In this document: positions 23,127-33,580 of the stretch, piece after piece
Position numbering within the stretch: position 1 is the first letter of the stretch
Layout of the letters: the number at the start of each line of letters is the position of its first letter
Origin: Capitulum mitella
Taxonomy: Eukaryota; Arthropoda; Thecostraca; Pollicipedomorpha; Pollicipedidae
DNA length: 64,000 bases
Assembly: GCA_030062745.1 (NCBI GenBank)
Contig: CP099840.1
Location: 18,155,718-18,219,717, forward strand
Direction: 5' to 3'
The notes under the pieces: generated by a model
Seen by the model: the letters and a program-made list of their open reading frames with translations, nothing else
Told to the model about the DNA's origin: nothing
Database searches by the model: none
Position numbers and translations under genes: made by a program

Positions 23127-25220
23127 TCACAGTGGACTTGCGGGCGTTGGAAATCTGCGCCGGTGCTCCTCGACGACCTGTAGCAGGAACTGCTTCTGGC
23201 CCTCGCCTTTGGTGAGGGCCAAGTTGAACTCCTGCATCAGCGCGACGTCCCGCTTCGCGAAGTCGTTGACGACACGGAGTGAGTTGACGTGGCGAGAGGC
23301 GGCGTTGTAGGAGGGTTCCTCCTCCCAGTAGGCCGGATCCTTGTCGAGGAAGTCTGTCTCCAGGCCGAGAAGGGTGAAGAAGCTGGCGGAGCCAGTCGTG
23401 ACGAAGTTTGCCACCGTCTTGTTGGAGACCGACGCCGCCGTGAGCTCGACTTGGGCTCGGCGAGGGGGATCCTCGGGTCCCTCCTCCTCGCGTAGCGCTA
23501 TGACCATCTCGCGCTTGGTCGCGAGCGTCACTTCCTCGTCGAAGAAGGCGAGCGCGACCAGTCGCTCCCTCAGATACCAGAGGTGACGGCCGAAGACGGC
23601 GGCCGTCGCCTTGGACACCGGCTTGTCCTGGTACCTGAGGAGCGACTTCAGGAAGCCGAGGTCCTGAGCCGGGGCAGACGCCGGAATCGGCGCCTTGAAC
23701 CAGGCCGTGACGTACGTGGAGACCACAAACGTCACGGCTCGCTGGATGCTGCTCTTCTCGGACGCAGTGAGCCGGAACTGTGCGCGGAAGAGATATATTT
23801 TCACCGAGTAAATGGCCTTCGCCATCCAGCGCACCCGGTGCAGTGCACCGGGGCGGGCGATCCTCACACCTCGCTTCGGAGCGCCGCCCAGGACAATCGT
23901 GGCCAGCTCCAGTAGCTCGCGGTAGTCATCGCGTGGGTGCTGGTCGTCGAGGCGGCGGTCGAACTGCGCAAGGAGGTCGTCGCGGCTTTCGTGCAGGTGT
24001 GGCGGCATATCGCAGTCGTCGAAGGGCTCCGGCGCCGTCCTATCTACCGATGCCCAATTTGCCTGGGAGCGCTTGAATAAAGGAACGTCCGGGCCGCTGG
24101 ACGGGCCGAGACAGACGGTGAACGCCTTCTCCAGGAGAAGTTCATAAACATGGTGGCGGCAGGCCAGGTGGAGCACGTCCTGGTCGAGCCGCTGCTCGAT
24201 GATCGTGCAGGCCCCGGCGCTGAGGCCGGTGTTAGAGGCAGTGGTGTCGAAACTGAGCGCCCTCACTCGGTCGTTCACCTCCCAGTCATCGAGCGCCGCG
24301 AGGACAGCGTCAGCGGCGGCCTTTCCGGTGCCGTTGGGAAGCTTCGGCACGGCCAGGAGCTTCGACACGCCGTCACCGGAGACGAGGACCGGAAGTCGAT
24401 CGACGGCTGGTCCGCCATCGACGCGTAGAACGATTTTTCCATCCCAGTGGACCGTGAGCGGGACGGTCGGTGCAAAGGTGGCCTTGATCTCGGTAGCCTT
24501 AGCCTTCCGGAACTGCATCCGGGACTTGCGAAATGACTCGTGGTTGATGACCAGCTCTTCAGGTTTGTGTCCCAGGCTCCGAGCCGCCGCCGTCAGGACG
24601 TAGACACCATCGCGGTTGGACATCTTTGTCCGGTCCATCGCGGCGGCTAGCTCTGTGTTGATGAGTTTCGTTGCCGCGCAGCGACGCTTGGGCGGTAAAC
24701 ACGCTGCTGTAGAAGTCGAGGGGCCCGGGGTCGATGGACCGGGCGAGTCGTCGCCGTCGCGCTCTTGGTGGACGGAGCGAGTGGGGTTGATGACGGCACT
24801 AGAGGAGCCGGAAGAGGCCAGCTGCGCAGTCTCGTCGAGAGTCTGCCGCTCGATCTCAGCCGTCTCTCGATGTCGCTGTGTCGCCTCCTCCTTCGTCCGC
24901 TTCCGGTTCTCGAGGGCGGCCAGGGTCATGTCCTTCGCCGCCATGCATCCGCGCCGCCCCTTCTCGCGCTGGGCCTTGAGGAACTCTTTGTCCTCGTTGA
25001 TCGTCATCGTCGCCAGAGCGTCCTGATACGCGATGTCAAAGAGACCGGTCGCCGACTCGACAAACTCCTTCTCCTTCGTCTCCTGCGTCTTGGTCCGCCG
25101 CTTCTTGTTTTTCTTGAGCGCCTTCCACTTCTCGTGGAGGCGGATGATCTGTTCCTGCGCGCGCTGCCTTTTCTGCATCGGGATATGCGCGCGCTCCCAG
25201 AAGGGTACCACGGCGGTCAT
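23127..25220 (-). CDS. Transposase-like protein of the 2.97-kb transposon
   Basis: A 697-codon frame if read from the ATG at 25220; the frame is open further upstream, but only non-ATG starts exist there and that part overlaps the inverted repeat. N-terminal third: a lysine/arginine/glutamate-rich, coiled-coil-like region starting VPFWERAHIP, then a Ser/Pro-rich linker and PPKRRC. C-terminal two thirds: an RNase-H-like candidate core with VHWDGK, LSFDTTASNTG and LACRHHVYE; the two Asp residues (VHWD and SFDTT) and the CRHH group are plausible catalytic or metal-binding sites. Proteins with a DTT..NTG...CRHH signature recur as multicopy genes in invertebrates to my memory (unverified). No stop or frameshift breaks it, so the element may be young. 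Function is inferred from its position between terminal repeats. Confidence 0.75.
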   Translation of the reverse strand: MTAVVPFWERAHIPMQKRQRAQEQIIRLHEKWKALKKNKKRRTKTQETKEKEFVESATGLFDIAYQDALATMTINEDKEFLKAQREKGRRGCMAAKDMTLAALENRKRTKEEATQRHRETAEIERQTLDETAQLASSGSSSAVINPTRSVHQERDGDDSPGPSTPGPSTSTAACLPPKRRCAATKLINTELAAAMDRTKMSNRDGVYVLTAAARSLGHKPEELVINHESFRKSRMQFRKAKATEIKATFAPTVPLTVHWDGKIVLRVDGGPAVDRLPVLVSGDGVSKLLAVPKLPNGTGKAAADAVLAALDDWEVNDRVRALSFDTTASNTGLSAGACTIIEQRLDQDVLHLACRHHVYELLLEKAFTVCLGPSSGPDVPLFKRSQANWASVDRTAPEPFDDCDMPPHLHESRDDLLAQFDRRLDDQHPRDDYRELLELATIVLGGAPKRGVRIARPGALHRVRWMAKAIYSVKIYLFRAQFRLTASEKSSIQRAVTFVVSTYVTAWFKAPIPASAPAQDLGFLKSLLRYQDKPVSKATAAVFGRHLWYLRERLVALAFFDEEVTLATKREMVIALREEEGPEDPPRRAQVELTAASVSNKTVANFVTTGSASFFTLLGLETDFLDKDPAYWEEEPSYNAASRHVNSLRVVNDFAKRDVALMQEFNLALTKGEGQKQFLLQVVEEHRRRFPTPASPL

Positions 25221-25261
25221 TGTCACCGCCGCCGCCTCCTTCACCGTCTTCTTTTGGTCCA

Positions 25262-25335
25262 CCGTCCCCGTGACTGAGCCCACAGTCACCGTCCCCGTGA
25301 CGCCCACAGTCACCGTCCCCGTGACTGAGCCCGAG
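25262..25335 (-). repeat. Short tandem repeat upstream of the transposase ATG
   Basis: Units of about 18-27 bases built from GTGACTGAGCCC and ACAGTCACCGTCCCC. Translated on the minus strand they give a VTGTVTVG-type repeat in the open frame upstream of the ATG. Copy number could vary between element copies. Confidence 0.8.
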
Positions 25336-25739
25336 TCCAGAGAACACAAAACGTTTCGAAACGACCGGACGAAGCAAGTCACCCTTACACCCGTCGTGGT
25401 GAAACGTTTTACGCTCCTAAACAGAGTCAGAAGGCAGGTGCCCAGAATCGCAAGTGTTGAATAAAATATGTTATTTAGTTGAAATATGATAATAATCGAT
25501 GCAAAAATGACACATTTACAATGGGAAAAATGAAACAAAATATTGAAAAAGTCAGTTTTTTCGCCAAAAATATAAACTTTGACCTCCTTGAGCGACCTGT
25601 AAATATTAATATTTTTTCAAAAAAAAATTACACACGTTGTTTTTGGCAGGGATAGAACAGATCGGCTGCCCGTCCCAGTAGAAATTCAAAATGTCGAAAA
25701 TAAGTGCCACCTTAATATATATATCATCCCCGTTCAGCA

Positions 25740-26110
25740 CAACTCTTTAGCTGGCCAGGGGCTGTTTATGCCATCCTAGGCACCATCTTTGTGTCTTGTC
25801 GTCTCAGGGACCCCTCTGCCATTTTTAGCGGTCCCATGGCTCCTATGCCATGCTGGGGCTACTCTTGCGCTCTCAGGAGCCCTTGGAGAGCTTCAGGTGC
25901 CCTTCTGTCCACCACCGGGGCCATCGTGCACTCCCAGGGTCTCATTAATCCTCCCGGAGGCCCTCTGAATACATCAGGAACCTTCAGCTTTTCACATATG
26001 CCCGTGAAGCCCATTCGGGCCTCTTTGACCTTCCGGTGGCCGCTATGCCGTCCTAGGGATTCAGTAATCATCTTTGTCGTCTCAGGGACCCTATGATCCT
26101 TCTGGCGGCC
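25740..26110 (-). repeat. Quasi-periodic ~30-bp GGCCCC-rich array, right part
   Basis: Continuation of 22230-22620 on the far side of the transposon, same orientation. The module at 25954-26014 (minus strand) includes TGTGAAAAGCTGAAGGTT and AGAGGGCCTCC and pairs with those at 22518, 31222 and 31467. Confidence 0.65.
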
Positions 26111-28218
26111 CCAGGAAAACTCTGTCGTGTTAAGCAGACGAATGATGCGTCCTTTGACTTCCATTTAAATACGGCAAAACCAACGAAAGCTCGAAATGCC
26201 AGTTCTCTAAAACTCTCAGTTCCCACCTTTGGATGCAGAAAAAAAGAACACCAGAGTTCTTCAAAAACGATGGAAACAGGACTAAAAATCGCGTTAAAAA
26301 CGCCGTAATCCCGTGCGCCCCCCATGCATTGGAATAGGCCGACCACCGGCCGCTCCTCACGTAACCATTCTCCTCACTAGACGGGAGGGCAACCGCGCTG
26401 TCGCTAAATAGTGTCGACTGGCAAATCCGTAGTAACTGATCCTTGGTCTGTGGCGCGTTTTGTGGAACCTTGATCCGTATGATAAACTTACACACCGCAA
26501 AGGAGGCTGACCTAGTTCAAATCAATCGAGGCGAACCCAGGCCAGTGTTTCAAATGTTGCACTGTGTCGGAATGGGCATAACACGATTTGGTGAGTTCTT
26601 GGGAGATAGGATACATCCCCTTATGATTCCGCCAATTAAGTGACGTACCTAGGTCTTACTTTAGGTCATCTAAAGACGATCGAGGTCCACCTATGTCAAC
26701 AAACTGCATCCTCACGAAATCCAGTGAGGCATTTTAAGTAGATCTGGAGAAAAAGAAAGTTACGACTTCATTGACTCGTCTTGTTTTAATTAACCTAAGT
26801 TAACTTGACCTAACCTGACCTAGCTTTCCTGTGCTTCCAGTCACCTGTATTTATCACGCAATCGCAATCCCAACTAAATCTCCGCATTACAAAATGCACA
26901 ATTTTCGGCACGCAACCTCGGCTGACCTTGATTGATTTAGCACAAGTCAACTGTGCTTTAGGATAAGTACATCCATTCTGTATACTAATTTCATATTAAG
27001 CTTTGCTGGCATTGGATGAATGTGCGTTAAAAAAGAGACAGAATCTCTCATGCTTAACATCTGATTTTGGTTGATTGACCTGACGCAGGCTACCTGCGTG
27101 TTTGGATTGCAAATTTATCACACAGGCTAAATCCCCACGATGTCATGTACCTGCCTGCACGAAAGAAATTGTTCTGTACGCAACACAGTGCCCATCCCAC
27201 CGTCCGACATGCGTGTGGCCATCTGCCGCCGGCGATGGATGGATCGGCCATGCCGTCGGTCTGCCGACTCTGACACGGACTGTAGTAAAACATGTGAGCG
27301 ACCGATTTTCGCGGTTGAAAGTCAAAAGAACGGCAGAAGTGCAGCAGGATACCGATCAAATTTCGTCGCTCTGGTTTTTCTACCGCCAGTTTTTTTGTTA
27401 AAAAAAAACATGAATTCTGGGTAATTTTCTTCCCACTTCTGCGCGTTGTAAAACTGCACTCTCACGTTGATCAGGGACGTCGCTGTCGAACCCATCCCAG
27501 GCTTGCAGTGGCGTATCCAGGCCTTTGTGCCAGAGGAGAAGCGTAACCCAGAGCCTAGGTTATCGGAGATTGTGACGTTCAGAATGGATAAGTATGCAGG
27601 GCATTGAAGTGAGCAGGGCGGGAGAGGTTTCGACACAGGTCTTGTAGGTCTTCGGCGACCGATGCTTGCGTGGACAGCGCGGCTTACTTTGCAACCGTGG
27701 CTCGCGTATGGGACGAAGAGTGACTGAATGTTCGGCAAATGAAGTGAGTTTTTTTGGCATGAATATGTCATACAGTACCGGAAGAATCTCCTGTGTACCT
27801 TGCAGTCTTCGCTTACACGAAGTGCAGGTAGCGTCATCGCGTAGATTCTTTGTAATGGAGATTGAAGGAATCCGAAACCAAGCGACAAACAAAAAGGAAA
27901 GCATGCAGGGCAATGAAGTCCCTGTGCGAAATCCGGGCTACGTTTCTTTCGATTTTAGGTAGAAAAAGTGATCGGCACGCACTGAGGACAACACTCTACA
28001 CATATCTAGTGTATTCATCCAGTCATATGACGGAATAAAATTGGCACACCAAACTTATACATGCATGTAAATGTAACGCAATGCTCTTTTCGCACACGCA
28101 ATGTCGGTCACGCATTCAGTTTTTATCCACTGAGGACTCCCACGCCGTAACAATAATTATCCTATCCATCGTTTTCACACTACGACAAAGGCGGCCAGTT
28201 CGGACTTGGTGGCGCTGC
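26111..28218. other. Intergenic segment without a supported gene
   Basis: The frames 27322-27888 and 27560-27913 (minus) overlap each other and have no recognised domain. From about 26640 to 27090 the DNA has several GACCT/AGGTC hexamers and may be a decayed relative of the elements at 7931 and 31574. A phrase near 27509 (AGTGGCGTATCCAGG) resembles the end of the hAT-like miniature family. Confidence 0.4.
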
Positions 28219-29136
28219 CTACTCTGCGCGGCACTGCTCCCAGTCGGGCCAGTATTTGGCCTTAATGCGCTCGTGGTACTGCACCAGTAGGCCGTGGCAC
28301 TCGCGCACGTAGCGCTCCACCTCCGGAGCGCAGCCGTATATGACCTGGGTCAGCTCAGCGAACACGGCAGCGTCGTACGAGGTTGGCGAACTGTCCAGCA
28401 GAAAGGGCTTGTCACCGATGACATCCTCAATGGCGCGAAGGTCACGGCGTAGGAAAAACAAAGTTTCCTCGTCAGAGAAACGACCTATCCCGATGGTGTA
28501 GAAAAACTTTTTGATCTGTGAGAAGATCAGCGGCTTCATCAATGATATCGTGCGGCGGTATGTTTTTGGCATGCATTTCAGGACGTAGGACATGCGGTCC
28601 AAGGCATAACGCTTGTAGAACACAGCGACACTCAAATGTTCATCGACCATGACTTGAACGGCGCGTCCAATGGCGTGCTCCGACGGAGAAAGATTCTCCT
28701 GCAGAGGCTTGTTGAAGTGCTGCGTCAGGAAGTCGATGATGAGCTCCGAGTCGGACAGCTCCTGGCCGTTGATCGTGATCCACGGACATTTGTTCCTCAC
28801 GGCGCCCTGCGGCTCCTCCGTGTCCACCACGTACTTGATGCCGGCCATGCGCAGGAACGTCTCCAGCTTGAGTGCGAACGGTGACAGGTTGGGCGTGTTT
28901 GTGGCCCGCTCGAACTGGTGCAGCACCACCACGTCCCTGCCGGCCTGGCTCCAGCGCTGCCGGCGCTGCCGCCGCTTGTAGGCATTGTACAGCTTGATGC
29001 TGAGCCCCAGCAGGGCGGCTCCCAGCACCACCTTACCCAGGCGGCGGCCGACCGCGGTGCGCGTGCACCCCGACATCTCCCTCCACACGACGCCGGGACG
29101 GAACGCCGGCAGCGACACGCATTCCGCGTACGTCAT
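28219..29136 (-). CDS. FAXC: Failed-axon-connections (FAXC)-like protein, GST/metaxin-type fold
   Basis: A complete 305-codon single-exon frame, ATG at 29136 and TAG stop at 28219. Residues about 33-51 form a hydrophobic segment (VVLGAALLGLSIKLY) followed by a strongly basic stretch, so the protein is probably anchored in a membrane with the rest outside the bilayer. A thioredoxin-like domain follows, beginning VVVLHQFERA and including NLSPFALKLETFLRMAGI and CPWITINGQELSDSELIIDFL; then a helical GST C-terminal-like domain with GRAVQVMVDEHL, RRDLRAIEDVIGDKPFLL and SYDAAVFAELTQVIYG. This order matches Drosophila Fax and vertebrate FAXC, linked to axon development (family knowledge). A second ATG at residue 21 (MSGCTR) is an alternative start. 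The lack of introns could mean a retrocopy or a compact gene; no poly(A) tail or flanking duplication was seen. Confidence 0.85.
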   Translation of the reverse strand: MTYAECVSLPAFRPGVVWREMSGCTRTAVGRRLGKVVLGAALLGLSIKLYNAYKRRQRRQRWSQAGRDVVVLHQFERATNTPNLSPFALKLETFLRMAGIKYVVDTEEPQGAVRNKCPWITINGQELSDSELIIDFLTQHFNKPLQENLSPSEHAIGRAVQVMVDEHLSVAVFYKRYALDRMSYVLKCMPKTYRRTISLMKPLIFSQIKKFFYTIGIGRFSDEETLFFLRRDLRAIEDVIGDKPFLLDSSPTSYDAAVFAELTQVIYGCAPEVERYVRECHGLLVQYHERIKAKYWPDWEQCRAE

Positions 29137-29149
29137 GCTGAACGTTTGC

Positions 29150-30780
29150 AGTGTTCACGAGCCGCCGCTCACACGGTGCGCCACGGCTGGCTCGTCCCGA
29201 GACTAACTCTGCTGAGATACGTTCGGCGCAGATGCTCCTAGCGGCCGGTGTGGCCTTGAACGGCGAGCCGGCCAGGGGCGACGTCAGCGAACGTAGTGCC
29301 GCAGAACACAGTTCCGCGGTACTACAGAAACCAGCCCAATACTGCAAGGTGGCAAGTCGTAAAGGAATCAGTCGCAGTGATAAAATACCACACCTGGCGT
29401 CACCAATTCTTCCAGCTCATCCTCTGTCTAAATTCCTGGAAACGGCCCCCTCCAGTTCGATACGGAGCACAACTTCGCCGTGGCTGGCAAAAGCGAAAAT
29501 CCCATTGGTCACAATGTTAATTCAGCGGTCAATACCAGACGTTCCGATGGTCCGATTTTCACAAATAAGGTGCCGTTAGTCGCCATGCCATGGAGACTTG
29601 AAGTCAGGTCCTTGTTTTATCTTCTGATGCCTTGAAATGAGCGGAAATTACGAAAACTCTTCCAACAGACACCCTGACCACTTCATCGCGGGAGAACCAC
29701 TCGGCACGGTATCGCAAGTGATCAGTGTATACGCTTTCGATACTGATTGCTGACAAGTGCTATGACATTGAGGCTGGGTGCGGGCGGCCTGCGGCTGCTC
29801 TCTCCTGAATTGTAATCGTTGTTTATGGGAGTTATGTGACGTCGGCTTTTACATTTAACCTATGTAATCTCTGCAGAGTTAAACACAAAGAGACGCCAAA
29901 TGTCTTTAAAGGAAGCTATGCTTGACAAAAAACTGGACAAATGAATGTACAGAAACAGTTATTGCTTTCATTCATGTTTCATTTACTGTACAAAACACTG
30001 CCCCCCCCCCTTCGCGATTAAGGTGAATCCGCGAATATACCGAACCTTCCCCAAAAACACTAATTTTGCTGTTTGTCATTCCCATTACCTGCAGTCTGTC
30101 TACGAAACCAATAAATGCATTTTAAGGCACAGTTGTGCAGTAAAGCTGTTGCAAGACGCTTTGCGGTCGCCCTGCCCTGCCTATCGCGGCCGCCCTGCCG
30201 CCGCGGGAAACCAAACCGCATGTGCAAACTGGTCCTGAGTCATCTCTACCCCTACAGACCACGAACCAATCACAGACGCAGAAAAACATCGCCGGCCTAT
30301 GTTTGGGCCGCACCTTCGCGTACCAGCAGGATTCGCAGACGTCTGCCAACCAGTAGGATCGGCAGACACAAGACGCGTAGGCGTATAGAAAGGGAAGCTA
30401 CCGTTTGAACCAATGGCGGGCAAGCTCTCATTTTAAGAAAGTTGCCGAAGATTTGTTTATACCGTATAATGCATGTTTCCTCTGTCGCACAGGACATACC
30501 TATAGTAACCGTACAACGTAACAATATAGAGCAGTATTTTCGCCGGAAACATGCAAGAAAAGCATCATGAACCGCGAAGAACAGCTTGCCCTGCGAAAAG
30601 TGCAGGACATATCCTCCAGTGATTTTCTTTATATCAGTTAAAAGGAAAAAATCCGCGAAGCCGCGAATAGCGAGGCTGCATTTCATCACGACCGTGATAT
30701 GCAGCAGTTTTAGAAATATAGTCGACTGAAGTGGTTAAAGACGCTTTCAGACGCTGAAATGAATCCTGGGCTATTTCATG
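29150..30780. other. Upstream flank of the FAXC-like gene and intergenic DNA
   Basis: GC-rich to about 29350 (possible 5' UTR and promoter), then AT-richer. A C10 run lies at 29999-30010. Overlapping short frames have no recognised domain. Confidence 0.4.
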
Positions 30781-30788
30781 TGATTTTG

Positions 30789-30821
30789 AGGTCATCTGAG
30801 GTCATTGGCGGTCAAAGGTCA
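30789..30821 (+). promoter_or_regulatory. DR4 plus DR1-like hexamer cluster
   Basis: AGGTCA TCTG AGGTCA (30789-30804) is followed after five bases by CGGTCA A AGGTCA (30809-30821). Four AGGTCA-type half-sites in 33 bases, all in the same direction. It is not inside a recognised transposon copy. Confidence 0.4.
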
Positions 30822-30899
30822 TTAGCCGACTTGATGAGCATACGGTCATGACAGTAAGCCCTTCTTACTGCTCTTTGTGACACTTTTACCAACAACATG

Positions 30900-31110
30900 G
30901 GATAGGAGCAAAGAAGATGGACTACAACGGAACAGGGACAAGGAAACTGGGATGGGACAGGGAGAAAAGGATTCCTCCTTGTCACTGTCCCGTTACTTTT
31001 CCTTTTCCTTATTCCTATTCAGTGTTGTTTCCCTCCCTTTCGTGTTCCTCTCTCTGTCCCAGTTCCGCTCCTATCCCCTTACTTGTCCCTGTCCCGCCAC
31101 CCACCCAGGC
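30900..31110. repeat. Purine-rich tract switching to pyrimidine-rich tract
   Basis: GGGACAGG-like text (30935-30985) is followed by CCTGTCCC/TTCCTTTTCC-like text to 31105. The two halves are partly complementary, so an imperfect inverted repeat built from a short tandem motif. Confidence 0.6.
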
Positions 31111-31139
31111 GCGGGTCCGGGGGGAGGGTAATGGGGACG

Positions 31140-31569
31140 ATGGCCCCCTGAGGCCTGAGAAGGGCCCCTTTGGGACCGATCCCAAAGGGGCCCCTCTCAG
31201 ACTCAAAAGGAGCCCAAAAGGCCCGTATGAGCTTCACGGAGTCTCAGTGAAAACGTCATGGGTTTTTGATGCAGTCAGGGGATCTTTGGAGAAGGGTTAG
31301 ATGACCCCTGAGATGCGTATCAGGGCTCCCGAAGCTCCTAAATGGTTCCTGAGACCACAACAGGGTCCCAACACGGCAAATTGCCCCTGAGATCCCCAGA
31401 AGGGTCACAGGGTCACTGAAACCGCCAAGATGAGGACTAAGTCTCTGACATGTGATGGCGTTGGGGCCCAGAATAGGTCTCACGGACCTGTGTGAAAAGC
31501 TGAAAGTTACTGATGCAGTCAGAGGGCCTCCGGTAAGGTCAGTCAGTCCCTGAGGTAGCAAGATGGCCT
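31140..31569 (+). repeat. Quasi-periodic ~30-bp array, opposite orientation
   Basis: Same family as 22230 and 25740 but on the other strand. Two long modules at 31222-31283 and 31467-31533, containing TGATGCAGTCAG(A/G)GG. It stops exactly at the TTAA of the element at 31574. Confidence 0.65.
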
Positions 31570-31573
31570 TTAA

Positions 31574-32795
31574 CCCGCGCACGACCGTCGGTCCGTCTTG
31601 AACATGGGCGACTGGGGGGGGGGGGGCAGTTGACTGCCCCCCTCTAACTCACGAACGGTTGGTCGCACGATAAAAATAAGCATACCGTTGGAAAGCTTGT
31701 GACGAACAGAGCTCGAAACTGATCTCATTTTTAGTTTTAGATAATATGTAAGCCAATTTGCGCCCTCTATATGTTTTCTCATAGCCGACTGCATGAGACC
31801 GAGAAATGGCCTGAATCTCAAGGGCTGTGACTAATAACGCATAGGTAAAGGCACCAGCGCACAAGTTAAAGGTCCGCGGATGCCGATACACGTCTAATTT
31901 CCCCAGATTTCTTCAACATATACGCCGAAACGTTGAGTTAAAGACATCGTAATTCTCCCGCCAGCTGTCAGTGTGCGCCGCTGCCGTATGCGGTACCAAA
32001 TTGACGGGACATAATTTTAGCGTTCCTTTATTTTCGCGAAAAAGAGGATCTATGTCAATTTTATTCATCTTTGTGGTTCTTGTGATGGTTTCTGATGCTT
32101 AAATTTTGGAAAAATTGATTAGTTACCAATCTACAAGAGTTGGCGGAGCTTTATTCGCGAGAGCCTGTTTATTTTGAAAATATGCTGTTTTTCAGCCTTT
32201 TTGAGGTTCCTGGCGTTAATTACGTCTGTGCAAGCTAGTTCTGCCATCTTCTACCCATTCTGAGTAATTTGTCGTCGATTTTGACGGTGGTACACTTTGG
32301 CCCACTACAATTATTCGAGACCTGACCTCAGGCCAATGGCTGGAAGCCACTGGTACTTTGCCCAGTGACGTTAACTAGATGTCTGCTTCACTCCACACTA
32401 AAAATGTTATGGAATATTCCGTCAATTGCCGAAAAAAACGGCGATATGTCTTAAAAACGGGCTTGACCTTAGGTCAATGACCCGGAAAACTCCCGCAAAT
32501 CTGAGATAGCAGATTTGTTGCATGTATCACGACCACTAATCCCTGAAAGTATTATTGAGATATTTTGTTTTGCGAAAAAGTTAGAGGGCGCTTAACTTTT
32601 TTGGGCATAGGTTTGTTTGACCTGACCTAGGTCAGGACCCTGACGTGACCTGAGATCAAAATTTTGACACAAGATGTAGAATTGATGGAGCAAAAGGTAC
32701 ACAAAGTTTCGTGACTCTGTGTTTGTTGGTTCTCTCGCAGTTTCTGAAAAACCTCAGGGGGGCAGTCAACTGCCCCCCCCCCAGTCGGGGATGGG
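31574..32795 (+). mobile_element. Non-autonomous TTAA element, family 2
   Basis: A 1222-bp element between TTAA at 31570-31573 and TTAA at 32796-32799. Ends CCC...GGG; inside each end a GACTGGGGG run leads into a hairpin with 10-bp arms (GGGGGGCAGT / ACTGCCCCCC, 31621-31642 and 32757-32778). No coding capacity. The interior carries many AGGTCA hexamers, including the palindromic TGACCTAGGTCA near 32621. The body is unlike family 1, although the end plan is the same. Confidence 0.8.
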
Positions 32796-32799
32796 TTAA

Positions 32800-33580
32800 A
32801 ACGGGTAGGAGGGCCCCTGCAACTCTTCCAGGGGTTCCCGGGACTGCAAGAGGGGCCCCAATACTGCAAAAGGTCCATGAGACCGCTTTAAGAGATCCAA
32901 GTCCATAAAGGGGTCCCTCTTTGCTGTTGGCCTGCAGAGGACCTCCTGGTCTGCAGTGCCCACTGCCAGCCTGTCTGGGCCCCCTTTCAGCCTGTCGGGA
33001 GCCTCTTGCCGGCCTGTAGGGGTCCTGCTGGTCCCTAGGGCTCCTGCCAGTTTGTACCTACAAACCACCTGCCGGTTTGCAGGGCTCCCTGCTGGCGTCT
33101 GGGCTGCCGCCAGCATTTGGGAGCCTCTGCTGACCTGTAGAGGGACTCCCTGCCGTTCTGTGAGGTCCTGCCAGCCTGCAAGGACCCCCTGCCGGTCGGA
33201 AAAGGCCCCCTGCTTGCCTGTAGCTGACCCCCTGTCGGCAGGAAGGGGCCCCTTCTGACATGCATGGGTCCTTGCCACCCGTTGGGCCCCCTCCTGGCCT
33301 GTGTAGGGGCCCCTGCTGTTCTATGGGGCCTTTCCGTCCTGTAAGGACGCCTTGCCGGTTGCAAGGGGACCCTGCTTGCCTGTAACCCTGGACCCTGCCC
33401 CCTGTCGGCATTAAGGGGATCGTGCTGATATGCAGGGGCCCTTGCCGCCGCCTGTAGGGCCTCCTGCCGGCCTGTGGAAGTGCTCGCTTACGGCCTGTAG
33501 AGGGGCCCCCTGGCGTGGAGGAGCCTCCTGACGGCCTGCGAGGGGCCCCCTGACAGCTGTGGAGGACGCCAGTGAACAAC
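32800..33580 (-). repeat. Quasi-periodic ~30-bp CCTGC(C/T)GGCCTGT-rich array
   Basis: About 25 diverged units of roughly 30 bases, recognisable as CCTGCCGGCCTGTAGGGG variants. Because 30 is a multiple of three, long frames run through it on both strands (32796-33278 and 33058-33579 minus), giving 10-residue repeats rich in G, P, R and Q. These are not considered genes. Confidence 0.75.

Larger units (their letters stand above)
22744..25712 (-). mobile_element. Complete 2.97-kb DNA transposon with ~175-bp terminal inverted repeats
   Basis: The left end (GGGTGGCACTTATT...) and the reverse complement of the right end (AGGTGGCACTTATT...) match over about 175 bases with gaps, including GACGGGCAGCC, CTGTTCTATCCC, CAAAAACAA, and AGGTCGCTCAA followed by GGTCAAAGTTT. 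Both ends abut TA-rich DNA (TTA on the left, TAA on the right), so a TA or TTAA target site is likely, but the flanking TA repeat hides it. One ORF (23127-25220, minus) fills most of the interior. The superfamily is not assigned here. Confidence 0.85.

Noticed and set aside
23127..25538. Upstream extension of the transposase frame to 25538
   Set aside because: The first codon there is TTG and the extension runs into the terminal inverted repeat; the first ATG is at 25220.
32796..33579. Two long minus frames
   Set aside because: They translate the ~30-bp array; no start context or domain.
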